Shown here: positions 42,624 to 51,278 of the stretch, piece by piece
Position numbering within the stretch: position 1 is the stretch's first letter
Layout of the letters: each line of letters begins with the position of its first letter
Assembly: GCF_049674955.1 (NCBI RefSeq)
Contig: NZ_CP187232.1
Coordinates: 6,882,001-6,946,000, forward strand
DNA from: Sphaerisporangium viridialbum
GTDB taxonomy: Bacteria; Actinomycetota; Actinomycetes; Streptosporangiales; Streptosporangiaceae
Direction of reading: 5' to 3'
DNA length: 64,000 bases
Notes under the pieces: generated by a model
What the model saw: only the letters and a program-made list of their open reading frames with translations
Told to the model about the DNA's origin: nothing
The model's database searches: none
Translations under genes and position numbers: made by a program

Positions 42624-43883
42624 CTAGGCGCCGGCCGCGACCACGGGGAGGGCGGTGCCGGCCTTGGGGCCCGACTCCTCGATCTTGTACTCCTGGACGG
42701 AGTCGGCGAGCTGGACGGCGAGCTCCTCGGCGTCCAGGCGCTTCTCGATCTGGCGGAGGTCGGCGATGCGGGCGTGGGTCTCGACCCTGCGCGGGGTGAG
42801 CAGGGTGCAGCAGTCCTCGTCGGGAAGCTCGGAGATCTCCAGGGTGCCGATGCGGCGGGCCTCTGCCATGATCTCGGACTTGTCCATGCCGATGAGGGGC
42901 CGCAGGATCGGCAGGCTCACGGCGTCGTCGAGCGCGGTGATGTTCTGCAGGGTCTGCGAGGAGACCTGGCCGAGCGAGTCGCCGGTGACGAGCACGGCGC
43001 GCCGCAGGCGGTGGGCGACCTCCTCGGCGGTCTTGAGCATGAGGCGGCGCTGGGCGACCACCTGAAGGCGGTCGGCGCCCGAGGACTTCAGCGACTGCTG
43101 CGCCTTGCCGAACGGCACCACGAACAGCCGTGCCCGCACCTGGAACTTGCTCAGCGCGCGCACCAGGGCGTACGCCTTGTAGATCGACTCGGACGTGGTG
43201 AACGGGATGCCGGAGAAGTGCAGGAAGTCGACCTGGAGGCCCCTGCGGAGCATGCGGTAGGCGGCGACGGGCGAGTCGATGCCGCCCGACATCAGCACGA
43301 GGCCGCGCCCGCTGGTGCCGACGGGGAGGCCGCCCTGGCCCGGCAGGCCGTCCGTGAAGACGAACACCTCGTCCCTGTCGACCTCGATGTGCACGGTGAG
43401 CTCGGGGTTCTTCAGGCGGACCGGCAGGCCGTACTTGTCGTTGATCTCGCCGCCGACCATGCGGTCGAGCTCGTTGGAGCGGAGGGGGAACCGCTTGTCG
43501 CGGCGGCGCGAGCGCACCGCGAACGTCGCCTTGCGCTCGACCTCGGGACGCCCGGCGACCAGCTCCAGCGCCGCCGCGGTGACGGCGTCGGGGTCCTTGG
43601 CGACCCGCCAGGCGCGGTGGATCCACACCAGGCCCATCACGTCGGTGAGCCGCGCGGCGATGGCGTCGGCGGTCTCCACGCCGGTGCCCTCGGGGAGCAG
43701 GATCGCGATGACACCGTGGCGCTGGCGGACGTCGACCTTCACGCCCATGCTCTTCAGCGCGGACTTGATGTTCATCTGCAGCTGCCGCTCGAACAGCTCG
43801 CGGTTCTTGCCCTTGAGGACGACCTCACCCAGCTTGAGCAGGACGCAGGGCTCACCCAGAGCTGACGGGGGCGCGATGGACAT
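42624..43883 (-). CDS. thiI: tRNA 4-thiouridine synthetase
   Basis: Adenylates U8 of tRNA for sulfur insertion. 419 residues: ferredoxin-like and THUMP domains in the N-terminal half (LLKLGEVVLKGKNRELFE) and the PP-loop SGGIDSPVAAYRMLRRG near residue 195, later GDSLGQVSSQTLQNI and DEDCCTLLTPR. No C-terminal rhodanese domain, so this is the short type; sulfur must be delivered by another protein. The ATG at 43883 follows GGAGG; the upstream extension to 44003 has no homology. Confidence 0.92.
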   Translation of the reverse strand: MSIAPPSALGEPCVLLKLGEVVLKGKNRELFERQLQMNIKSALKSMGVKVDVRQRHGVIAILLPEGTGVETADAIAARLTDVMGLVWIHRAWRVAKDPDAVTAAALELVAGRPEVERKATFAVRSRRRDKRFPLRSNELDRMVGGEINDKYGLPVRLKNPELTVHIEVDRDEVFVFTDGLPGQGGLPVGTSGRGLVLMSGGIDSPVAAYRMLRRGLQVDFLHFSGIPFTTSESIYKAYALVRALSKFQVRARLFVVPFGKAQQSLKSSGADRLQVVAQRRLMLKTAEEVAHRLRRAVLVTGDSLGQVSSQTLQNITALDDAVSLPILRPLIGMDKSEIMAEARRIGTLEISELPDEDCCTLLTPRRVETHARIADLRQIEKRLDAEELAVQLADSVQEYKIEESGPKAGTALPVVAAGA

Positions 43884-44061
43884 GGGGTTGCCTCCGGGCG
43901 GTGGATGGGAGTCGGAGCCGGGCCGCGTGCCGCGCGGAAGGTCGTTCCTGCGCAGGGCACCCTTCAATTTATCCCGGATGACGGGGTCCCGGACCCCGCA
44001 CACCGGATCGGCCCCTCTCCGTGCCCCACCCCGGCCGGCCCGTACGTGCTCCAGGGCCGGT

Positions 44062-44100
44062 GCACCGCCCCCCGGCCGCCACGGGCCCGGGGGGTGGTGC
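44062..44100 (-). terminator. Stem-loop after the phosphofructokinase gene
   Basis: GCACCGCCCCCCGG (44062-44075) and CCGGGGGGTGGTGC (44087-44100) pair with one mismatch around an 11-base loop, 18 bases beyond the stop codon. The stretch 43884-44061 up to thiI shows nothing else. Confidence 0.65.
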
Positions 44101-44117
44101 GGAGGAGGCGGGGACGA

Positions 44118-45143
44118 TCAGCCGAAGAAGACCTCGGCCTCCTCGTAACGCGACGGGGGCACGGTCTTGAGCTCGGAGGTCGCGGCGTCCAGGCCCACCC
44201 GGACGATGTCGGTGCCGCGCAGCGCGACCATCTTGCCGAAGTCGCCGTCGTGGGCGGCGTCGATGGCCTGCAGGCCGAAGCGGGTGGCGAGCACCCGGTC
44301 GAACGAGCTGGGGGTGCCACCACGCTGGATGTGGCCGAGCACGGTGGTGCGGGCCTCCTTGCCGGTGCGCTTCTCGATCTCGTGGGCGAGCTGCTCGCCG
44401 ATGCCGCCGAGGCGGACGTGGCCGAACGCGTCGAGCTCGCCGGCCTGGAGCGCCATCTGGCCCTCGATCGGGTGCGCGCCCTCGGCGACCACGATGATCG
44501 GCGAGTAGCGGGTCTTGAAGCGGCTCTCGACGTACTCGCAGACCTTGTCGATGTCGAAGGGCTTCTCCGGGATCAGGATGACGTTGGCGCCACCGGCCAT
44601 GCCGGCGTGCAGCGCGATCCAGCCGGCGTGACGGCCCATGACCTCGCAGATCAGCGCGCGGTGGTGCGACTCGGCCGTGGTGTGCAGGCGGTCGATCGCC
44701 TCGGTCGCGATGTTGACGGCCGTGTCGAAGCCGAAGGTGTAGTCGGTCGCGTTGAGGTCGTTGTCGATCGTCTTCGGCACGCCGACGACCTTGACGCCGA
44801 GGTCGAACAGCTGCTTGGCCACGCCGAGCGTGTCCTCGCCGCCGATGGCGATCAGCGCGTCGACCCCGCCCTCGGCGAGGTTCTTCTTGATGCGGTCGAC
44901 GCCGCCCTCGATCTTGATGGGGTTCGTCCGCGAGGAGCCCAGGATCGTGCCGCCGCGGGGCAGGATGCCCCGCACCGTCTGGATCTCCAGCGGCATCGTC
45001 TCGCCCTCCAGAGGGCCGCGCCAGCCGTCGCGGAACCCCACGAACTCATGGCCGTAGACGCCGATGCCCTTGCGGACGACGGCACGGATGACGGCGTTGA
45101 GCCCGGGGCAGTCGCCGCCCCCTGTAAGCACTCCGATACGCAT
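44118..45143 (-). CDS. pfp: 6-Phosphofructokinase, residues of the PPi-dependent type
   Basis: Phosphorylates fructose 6-phosphate. 341 residues with TGGGDCPGLNAVIR, PKTIDNDL, MGRHAGWIA and LGHIQRGGTPSSFDR. Two positions decide the phosphate donor in this family: Gly104 and Gly124 (E. coli numbering) mean ATP, Asp104 and Lys124 mean pyrophosphate. Here the residues at exactly 104 and 124 are Asp (GGEDT) and Lys (PKTID), as in the PPi enzyme of Amycolatopsis. The assignment to PPi is inferred from that knowledge; an ATP-dependent member cannot be fully excluded. ATG at 45143 with GGAGGAA; a DasR-like site lies 121 bases upstream. Confidence 0.9.
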   Translation of the reverse strand: MRIGVLTGGGDCPGLNAVIRAVVRKGIGVYGHEFVGFRDGWRGPLEGETMPLEIQTVRGILPRGGTILGSSRTNPIKIEGGVDRIKKNLAEGGVDALIAIGGEDTLGVAKQLFDLGVKVVGVPKTIDNDLNATDYTFGFDTAVNIATEAIDRLHTTAESHHRALICEVMGRHAGWIALHAGMAGGANVILIPEKPFDIDKVCEYVESRFKTRYSPIIVVAEGAHPIEGQMALQAGELDAFGHVRLGGIGEQLAHEIEKRTGKEARTTVLGHIQRGGTPSSFDRVLATRFGLQAIDAAHDGDFGKMVALRGTDIVRVGLDAATSELKTVPPSRYEEAEVFFG

Positions 45144-45263
45144 GGCGGGTTCCTCCCGATGGGGTACACAGTCAGACTATGTTGAGCTCCGCGGCCGCCA
45201 GAATGCTTTCGCGCATCCCCGGCGCGGCCACCAACGCAGAGCATTGTGCCCCAGTGGCCAACA

Positions 45264-45277
45264 TTGGTCTAGACCAA
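45264..45277. promoter_or_regulatory. DasR-like operator (dre) upstream of the phosphofructokinase
   Basis: TTGGTCTAGACCAA is a perfect 14-bp palindrome whose central 12 bases, TGGTCTAGACCA, equal the core of the DasR-responsive element known from Streptomyces. It lies 121-134 bases before the pfp start, between that gene and the end of the lactonase gene, so pfp is the likely target. Confidence 0.7.
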
Positions 45278-45293
45278 GTGGTGAGAGCGGGGT

Positions 45294-46307
45294 CTACACC
45301 GCCACGGCCAGCACGCACGAGGGACTGCCGACCTTGAACGTCTCCCCCGTGGGCGTGGGCACCCCGTCGTTGATCTGGAGCGTCGCGACGGCGTCCGAGC
45401 GCTGGTTGGCGACGTACATGTGGTCGCCCGCGACGGCGAAGTGGCGGGGCCACAGCCCGCCCGAGCCGACCTCGGCCACCCGGGACGGCACGGCGTCCTC
45501 CAGGTCCCGCATGCCGAAGACGGCGATGGTGTCGGGGCCCCGGTTGGCGACGTAGAGGTGGCGGCCGTCCGCCGACATCTCGATGTGGGAGACGTGGTTC
45601 GGGCCGCCGGACTCGCTGGCCGGCACGCGCCCGACCTCGCGCCACTCGGCGTCGTAGACCGTGATCATGCCGTCGAGCTCTCCCGCGACGTACCAGCGGC
45701 CGTCGTGGTGCACCATGTGGCGCGGGCCGCTGCCGGGCGTCAGCCGCGCCGGGCCCTCGGGGTGCAGGTCGGGCTCGGTGCCGAGGAGGTAGCGGCGGAC
45801 CTCGTCGGTGCCGAGGTCGGTGACGTGGAGCGCCCGTCCGGGGCCGAAGACCGCCTGGTGCGCGTGCGGCTCGGCCTGCCGGGAGGGGTCGGGCCCGTGG
45901 CCCTGGTGCGGGAAGATCCTCGGACGCCCGTCGAACAGGCCAGAGCTGCCGAGGCGGTACATCGCGAGCGTGCCGTCGCCGTAGTTGGCGACCGCGAGCC
46001 AGGAGCCGGTGGGGTCGACGGCCAGGTGGCAGGGGTAGGACCCGCCGCTCGCCGCGTCGGCGAGCAGGCCCGGCCCGTCCGGGTCGGCGGAGTAGGCGGC
46101 GACGCCGCCCTCCTCGCGCTCCAGCACCGCGTACAGCACGGGAAGCCGGGGGTGCAGGGCGAGGAAGGACGGGCCCGGCGCGGCGGTCTCGGCCAGCGCC
46201 TTGAGGACGCCGCCCTCCTCCCGCCGGACCACGGTCAGCCCGGCACCCGACCCGCCGGTCTCAGGTGTGTATCCGCCGATGTAGAGCACGTCGTACCCCG
46301 AAGTCAT
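45294..46307 (-). CDS. Lactonase-family beta-propeller protein
   Basis: Seven-bladed propeller of the 6-phosphogluconolactonase (YbhE/Pgl) family. 337 residues with LYIGGYTPETGGSGAGL, GSYPCHLAVDPTGSWLAVANYG, EPHAHQAVFGPGRALHVTDLG, GPRHMVHH, NHVSHIEMSADGRHLYVANRG and PRHFAVAGDHMYVANQ. The substrate may be 6-phosphogluconolactone or another lactone. The ATG at 46307 lies seven bases after a TATTGT -10, so it is leaderless; a longer upstream frame overlaps the divergent MarR promoter. Confidence 0.9.
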   Translation of the reverse strand: MTSGYDVLYIGGYTPETGGSGAGLTVVRREEGGVLKALAETAAPGPSFLALHPRLPVLYAVLEREEGGVAAYSADPDGPGLLADAASGGSYPCHLAVDPTGSWLAVANYGDGTLAMYRLGSSGLFDGRPRIFPHQGHGPDPSRQAEPHAHQAVFGPGRALHVTDLGTDEVRRYLLGTEPDLHPEGPARLTPGSGPRHMVHHDGRWYVAGELDGMITVYDAEWREVGRVPASESGGPNHVSHIEMSADGRHLYVANRGPDTIAVFGMRDLEDAVPSRVAEVGSGGLWPRHFAVAGDHMYVANQRSDAVATLQINDGVPTPTGETFKVGSPSCVLAVAV

Positions 46308-46320
46308 GTGATCGACAATA
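46308..46320 (-). promoter_or_regulatory. Leaderless -10 of the lactonase gene
   Basis: On the minus strand TATTGT (46320-46315), seven bases, then ATG; no ribosome site. Confidence 0.6.
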
Positions 46321-46448
46321 GCGCCATGGACCCGTTTCGATCTTGAAGGGGGGCACGCCACGACCCTTCTCCACGGTTCCGATTTTGTGCCAGGAGCCCG
46401 GGGGGCACAAGTCGCGTCCACAGTCTGGATCTCCGGGCGCGAACATGC

Positions 46449-46484
46449 TTGACTGAGGCAACGAATCAGTTGATCGGAGCAACG
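46449..46484. promoter_or_regulatory. Direct repeats in front of the MarR-GNAT gene
   Basis: TTGACTGAGGCAACG and TTGATCGGAGCAACG follow each other with a 21-bp period (two helical turns), and CAAC-N6-GTTG symmetry lies between them. The second copy overlaps the GGAG ribosome site. Likely autoregulatory sites for the encoded MarR domain. Confidence 0.45.
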
Positions 46485-47396
46485 ATGGATGAGCTCATCA
46501 CCGGGGTCCGCGCCTTCAACCGCTTCTACACCCGCGTCATCGGCGTGCTCGGGGCCGGGATGCACGACACCGCGTACTCCCTCACGGAGGCCAGGGTCCT
46601 GTTCGAGCTGGACAAAAGGGACGAGACGGAGACCGGCGAGCTGCGGCGGCTGCTCGGCCTGGACGGCGGGTACCTCAGCCGGATGCTCGCCCGTTTCGAG
46701 GCGGACGGGCTGGTCACGCGGGAGCGCTCGGCGGCGGACGCCCGGCGCCAGGTCGTCCGGCTCAGCGAGGCGGGCCGGGCCGTCTACTCGACGCTCGACG
46801 AGGCCTCGGCCGCCGCGGTGCGCGACATGCTCTCACCGCTCGGCGAGGAGGACCGCCGCCGCCTGCTCTCGGCCATGACGACCATCCGGCAGGTCCTCGG
46901 CGAGGCCCCGAAGCCCGAGCCGTACGTCATCCGACCGCCGCGCCCCGGCGACCTCGGCTGGGTGGTGCACCGGCACGGGGTGCTGTACGCCGAGGAGTAC
47001 GGGTGGGACGAGACCTTCGAGGCGACGACCGCCCGCATCGTCGCCGACTACGTGCGGGGCCACGATCCCAAGCGCGAGGCGGGCTGGATCGCCGAGGTCC
47101 GCGGCGAGCCCGCCGGGTCGATCTTCTGCGTCAGGAAGGACGACCGCACGGCCCAGCTCCGGCTGCTGCTGGTCGAGCCGTCCACCCGGGGCATGGGAGT
47201 CGGCGGACGGCTCGTGGAGGAGTGCCTCGCCTTCGCCCGCAGGGCCGGGTACGAGCGGATCATCCTGGTCACGGTCGACGTGCTGGTGGCCGCGCGGCGC
47301 ATCTACGAGCGGGCGGGGTTCCGGCTCGACGAGCAGCACACCGAGCGCGACTGGGGCACCGAGCTCACGATGCAGACCTGGTCCCGCGACCTCTGA
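46485..47396 (+). CDS. MarR-type regulator fused to GNAT acetyltransferase
   Basis: 303-residue fusion seen in many actinobacteria. Residues 1-145 form a MarR winged helix (LTEARVLFELDKRDETETGELRRLLG, LDGGYLSRMLARFEADGLVTRERS, ARRQVVRLSEAG); residues 155-303 form a GNAT domain (LLLVEPSTRGMGVGGRLVEECL, VAARRIYERAGF). The ATG at 46485 sits behind GGAGCAACG. An earlier in-frame start at 46449 would place the repeat sites inside the gene. It probably senses a metabolite and acetylates a related one. Confidence 0.9.
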   Translation: MDELITGVRAFNRFYTRVIGVLGAGMHDTAYSLTEARVLFELDKRDETETGELRRLLGLDGGYLSRMLARFEADGLVTRERSAADARRQVVRLSEAGRAVYSTLDEASAAAVRDMLSPLGEEDRRRLLSAMTTIRQVLGEAPKPEPYVIRPPRPGDLGWVVHRHGVLYAEEYGWDETFEATTARIVADYVRGHDPKREAGWIAEVRGEPAGSIFCVRKDDRTAQLRLLLVEPSTRGMGVGGRLVEECLAFARRAGYERIILVTVDVLVAARRIYERAGFRLDEQHTERDWGTELTMQTWSRDL

Positions 47397-47615
47397 GCCC
47401 CAGAGCCCGACCCTGAGCACCCCGGTGGGAAAGACCGGGCAAAGCGCGGGTCTCGCCCTTTCGCGGCGCGCCCGGGACCGGCCCGGCGTCTGGCACCATC
47501 CGAGCGAGCCCCATACCAGCACGGGACCAGCACGGCACTGACAGCGCATGGGCACCGGACCGGCCCTGCGGGCAGGGGGCGCAGAGCCCGCCGCCCGGCC
47601 ATGGGAGCCCGCCGA

Positions 47616-50600
47616 ATGACCTCGATGATCGTTTCAGCGCCGCCCGCTCCGGCGATCAGGACGCGCAAGGCCCTGGTCTTCCTCGATCGCGAGAGCGGGC
47701 CCGCCCCGGCGGGCGGCGCCGACCGCAGGCTGGTCCACGCCCTGACCGCCCAGGGGTACGCGGTCGAGACCGCGGACGGCGACGCGGGCGACCACCGTCG
47801 CGTCGGCGCCTTCCTGGACGCCGTCGAGCCCGGCGACCTGCTCCTCGTGCGCTGGTCCACCGAGTCGGGGTGGGGGCGGAGGGAGTTCGGCGCGCTGATG
47901 GGCGAGTTCGCCCGCCGGGTCGAGCGGTCGGACGGCGCGGCGCTGCTGCTGGTCGTCGACTTCGGGTGGCTGGTGACGGCGAACCCCGACCGGCCCCACG
48001 AGACCCTCGGCCGCCTGCGGGTCAGGGGCGAGCCCGTGGCGGCCGCCGCCGCGCTCACCACCAGCGCGACCATGCCGGGCGAACGGCCCGGCCGCACGGT
48101 GTCCCTCACCGGGATCCTGGCCGACGGCATCCTGTCGGGCGAGGCGGATCTCGACCGCGACGGCACCGTCTCGGTCGGCGACCTGTACCGGTACGCGGAG
48201 GAGCGGTGCGCGGAGCTCGGCGCCGACCGCCGGCCCTACCTGCTCACCTACGGCGAGGGCGAGCTGATCGGCGTCGCGTCCGCGCGGCGGTCCGTGCGCG
48301 ATCTGGGCACCGCCTTCGGGACGGCGCTCGCCCGCCTCGCCGTCGCGGGCGACGCCGTGCCGCCCGTCTCGGCCGCCGAGCTGGTGAGCAGGATCTACGA
48401 GGTCCACCTCGGCGAGGACGCCAGGCGGTTGCTGCGCCGCGCGACCCTGCTGGCCGAGAACGAGCCGCTCACGCCCGAGGTCGCGGAGCTGCTCATGGAG
48501 GGCGTCTCCTCGGGGGAGGCGCCGCGGGAGCTGGCCGCGTGGGGCCTGCTCGGGCGGGACGGGCCGTTCGCCGACCCCGCGATCCGCCGGGCCGTCGCCG
48601 GGCGGCTGGACCCCGATGAACTCTCGCAGGTCTCCGGCGTGCTGCGCCGGTGGCGTGCCGCCCGCCGCACCGTGCGGCCCCGCACCCGGCTGACCGGCGA
48701 CCGGTGGACCATCCGGGACCGGCTCGGCCACCGGGTCCACGCCGAGGCGATCGCGGCGTTCGTCCGCCATCCCGACACGCGGCCCCCGCTGACCATCGGC
48801 GTCAAGGGGCCGTGGGGCGCGGGCAAGACCTCGCTGATGCGCATGGTGCAGGACCTGCTGGACCCCGGCGCCGCCGAGGACCGGCCCGCCGAGATCCACC
48901 TCAACCGGCTGCGCGGGACGTCGCAGGAGGTGACCAACGCGGAGGTGCTCGCGCGCTCCAAGGTGCCCGAGGAGGGCTGCGCGGAGTACGCGGTGCCCGG
49001 CGAGCTGCCGCTGCGGCACGCCGACTGGCGGCCGACCGTCTGGTTCAACCCCTGGATGTACCAGAGCGGCGAGCAGGTCTGGGCGGGGCTCGCCCACGAG
49101 ATCATCAGCCAGGTCACCTGCCGCCTGCCCCGCAGCGAGCGGGAACGCTTCTGGCTGACGCTCAACCTGTCGCGGATCGACAGGGACGCGGTGCGCAGGC
49201 GGGCCTACCGGCTGGCCGCGACGCGCCTGCTGCCGGTCGCCCTGGCCTTCTGCGCCACCCTGCTGTTCTGCGCCGCCGCGCTGGCCGCCGGGGCCGTGGT
49301 GCCCGCGCTGGGCTCCCTGCTGCGCGGCACGGCGGCGGCCGTGGGGTCGGGAGGCTCGCTGGTCCTGCTGGCCGCGGCGGCCGTACGGCTGGCGCGGTTC
49401 CTCGGGGAGTCGGCGGACACGGCGTTCCGCAAGCTGGTCCGCCAGCCGGACCTGCTGGGCGTGTCCCCCGAGCTGGCCAAGGAGCTGACGCCCGATCCTG
49501 GGTACCGGTCCAGGACCGGCTTCCTGCACCTGGTGCAGACGGACATGCGCAGCGTGCTCGGCATGGTGGCCACCGAGGAGCGGCCCCTGGTGGTGTTCGT
49601 GGACGACCTCGACAGGTGCTCGCCGGGTACGGTCGCGCAGGTCATCGAGGCCGTGAACCTGTTCCTCGCCGGGGAGTTCCCCAACTGCGTGTTCGTGCTG
49701 GCCATGGAGCCCGAGGTGGTGGCGGCGCACGTCGAGGTGGCCTACCAGGACCTCGCCCGCACGCTGCCGGCGGCCACGGAGGAGCGGTCGGGTCTCGGGT
49801 GGCGGTTCCTGGAGAAGATCGTGCAACTGCCGCTGAGCGTGCCGATGCTGGACGACGGCGAGCGGGTCCCCGCCTTCCTCCGCACCCTGCTGGACGTCCC
49901 GGCCGAGCCGTACGGGGGGCGGGCGGGCGCGCGGGACGGCGGCGAGGGGAGCTGGGAGCCCGCCACATCCCCGCAGCCGGACGCGGTGCTGGTCGACCGC
50001 CTGGAGGCGGCGATCAGGGCGCAGGGCCCGACCGCCGGCGACCTCGACGCGGTGGCGCGCAGGGTCCAGGAGACGATGCTCCCCGCGTGCGGCCTGGCGG
50101 TGGGCGCGGACCCGCCGGTGGCCGCCGCGCCGGGGCGGGCCTTCGACGACGCCATCGGCGGGCTGTCGGCCGCCGCGCGGCTCGCCGCCGACCGCGTCTA
50201 CGACGAGCTCTACAGCGACCAGAACGCGTACGCCGCCATCGAGCGGGCCCTTCCCGCGCTCACGCTGAGCAATCCGAGGGAGCTGAAGAGGTACGTCAAC
50301 GTGTTCAGGTTCTACTCCTTCGTCACCTACAGGCGGGCCATGGCGGGTGCGCCACGGGCCACCGACGAGGAGGTGGCGAAGCTGGCGGTGCTGACGATCC
50401 GCTGGCCGCACCTGCTCTCGCTCCTGGCACGCGACGCCGAGGGGGCGGGACACGGGTGGCCGGAGGACCCGCTACGGCGGGAACCGCGGCGCGGGGCCGG
50501 TCAGACGGTGCTCGACCGGCTGGAACGGGCGGCGGGCCGCGCGGGAGAGGACGAGTGGGCGGTCGCCCTCACCGAGGCGGGGCTGCTGCGCGACGCGAAG

Positions 50601-50684
50601 GCCGGGACGGCCCGCTGGGACGCGCTGCGCGCCCTGCTGTCCGCCCGGCCCTCGATCGCCTACCTCGCACGCGACCTGCTCTGA
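47616..50684 (+). CDS. Degenerate caspase-like domain fused to KAP-family P-loop NTPase
   Basis: 1022 residues. About 15-225 look like a caspase-fold (peptidase C14) domain: strand LLLVRWSTESG where active members have LLLYFSGHG, ALLLVVDFGW where they have LLDCCHSG, and the typical end LTGILADGILSGEADLDRDG plus TVSVGDLYRYAEE. Both catalytic His and Cys are thus missing. From about 370 follows a KAP NTPase: Walker A GPWGAGKTSLM near 398, PTVWFNPWMYQSGEQVW, two membrane helices (about 538-566 and 577-597) and Walker B LVVFVDDLDRCSP near 657, later LSNPRELKRYVNVF. Start ATG at 47616 behind GGGAG; an ATG at 47601 is possible. Probably a membrane-bound NTPase, possibly defence-related. Confidence 0.85.
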   Translation: MTSMIVSAPPAPAIRTRKALVFLDRESGPAPAGGADRRLVHALTAQGYAVETADGDAGDHRRVGAFLDAVEPGDLLLVRWSTESGWGRREFGALMGEFARRVERSDGAALLLVVDFGWLVTANPDRPHETLGRLRVRGEPVAAAAALTTSATMPGERPGRTVSLTGILADGILSGEADLDRDGTVSVGDLYRYAEERCAELGADRRPYLLTYGEGELIGVASARRSVRDLGTAFGTALARLAVAGDAVPPVSAAELVSRIYEVHLGEDARRLLRRATLLAENEPLTPEVAELLMEGVSSGEAPRELAAWGLLGRDGPFADPAIRRAVAGRLDPDELSQVSGVLRRWRAARRTVRPRTRLTGDRWTIRDRLGHRVHAEAIAAFVRHPDTRPPLTIGVKGPWGAGKTSLMRMVQDLLDPGAAEDRPAEIHLNRLRGTSQEVTNAEVLARSKVPEEGCAEYAVPGELPLRHADWRPTVWFNPWMYQSGEQVWAGLAHEIISQVTCRLPRSERERFWLTLNLSRIDRDAVRRRAYRLAATRLLPVALAFCATLLFCAAALAAGAVVPALGSLLRGTAAAVGSGGSLVLLAAAAVRLARFLGESADTAFRKLVRQPDLLGVSPELAKELTPDPGYRSRTGFLHLVQTDMRSVLGMVATEERPLVVFVDDLDRCSPGTVAQVIEAVNLFLAGEFPNCVFVLAMEPEVVAAHVEVAYQDLARTLPAATEERSGLGWRFLEKIVQLPLSVPMLDDGERVPAFLRTLLDVPAEPYGGRAGARDGGEGSWEPATSPQPDAVLVDRLEAAIRAQGPTAGDLDAVARRVQETMLPACGLAVGADPPVAAAPGRAFDDAIGGLSAAARLAADRVYDELYSDQNAYAAIERALPALTLSNPRELKRYVNVFRFYSFVTYRRAMAGAPRATDEEVAKLAVLTIRWPHLLSLLARDAEGAGHGWPEDPLRREPRRGAGQTVLDRLERAAGRAGEDEWAVALTEAGLLRDAKAGTARWDALRALLSARPSIAYLARDLL

Positions 50685-50697
50685 AGCCCCAGGTCGC

Positions 50698-51165
50698 TCA
50701 GCGCTGCGCCTGGATCATCCAGTGCTGCTTCTCCAGGTCCTGGGTGATCTCGATGAGGAGGTCCTGCGTAACCGGATCGGCCTGTTCGGTGGTGTTCACC
50801 CGTTCGCGCATGCGCGCGATGACCACGCCGAGGATGTCGGTGAACGCCGCGACGACCTTCCCGTCGTCGATGTAGCCCGCGTCGAGCCCGTGTATCTGGG
50901 AGTCGCGGGCGACCGTCGCCGCACGCCCGTCGGGGTTGACCCCGAGGGCCACCGCGCGCTCCGCCGCGTCGTCGGCGCGGCTCCGGGCGATGCCGACGAT
51001 CTCGTCCAGCTGCAGGTGCAGCGACCGGAAGTTGCGCCCGATCAGGTTCCAGTGGGCCTGCTTGCCCACCAGTGAGAGGTCGAGCAGGTCGATCAGGGCG
51101 CCCTGGAGTGCCTCACCGGTGATCTTCTGATTGTCGCCTGTCAGAGGGCTGGTGATCTGGGCCAT
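50698..51165 (-). CDS. dps: Dps-family ferritin-like DNA protection protein
   Basis: Forms dodecamers that bind DNA and oxidise ferrous iron with peroxide. 155 residues; the inter-subunit ferroxidase ligands are in KQAHWNLIGRNFRSLHLQLDEIV (His, Asp, Glu). ATG at 51165 with AGGGGGAGAA; the frame continues upstream to 51249 without support. Its end is 11 bases from the KAP gene's end (convergent). It shares its upstream region with the divergent merR-type gene. Confidence 0.93.
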   Translation of the reverse strand: MAQITSPLTGDNQKITGEALQGALIDLLDLSLVGKQAHWNLIGRNFRSLHLQLDEIVGIARSRADDAAERAVALGVNPDGRAATVARDSQIHGLDAGYIDDGKVVAAFTDILGVVIARMRERVNTTEQADPVTQDLLIEITQDLEKQHWMIQAQR

Positions 51166-51243
51166 GAAGATTCTCCCCCTCAAGAGTCCGTTTATGGCCT
51201 TCGTACGTAGAACCCCGTAACCGGTCTGAATCATCCTAAACGT

Positions 51244-51268
51244 TGACACTGTAATGATTGCAGTGTCA
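51244..51268. promoter_or_regulatory. 25-bp inverted repeat, likely MerR operator
   Basis: TGACACTG (51244-51251) and CAGTGTCA (51261-51268) are perfect reverse complements with nine bases between. A TTGACA -35 (51243-51248) overlaps the left arm and CAGTAT (51267-51272) could be the -10 with the long spacer typical of MerR promoters. The MerR start codon follows directly. Confidence 0.7.
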
Positions 51269-51278
51269 GTATTGAAGC

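Noticed and set aside
40648..43626. 992-codon minus-strand frame reaching through the DAHP synthase locus
   Set aside because: Only its last 202 codons (the sulfite oxidase-like protein) look like protein; the rest is antisense to aroF and part of thiI DNA and crosses the attenuator.
47634..50453. 939-codon minus-strand frame opposite the KAP gene
   Set aside because: Shadow frame: repetitive R/G/P/H-rich translation without domains, while the plus strand shows clear Walker motifs.
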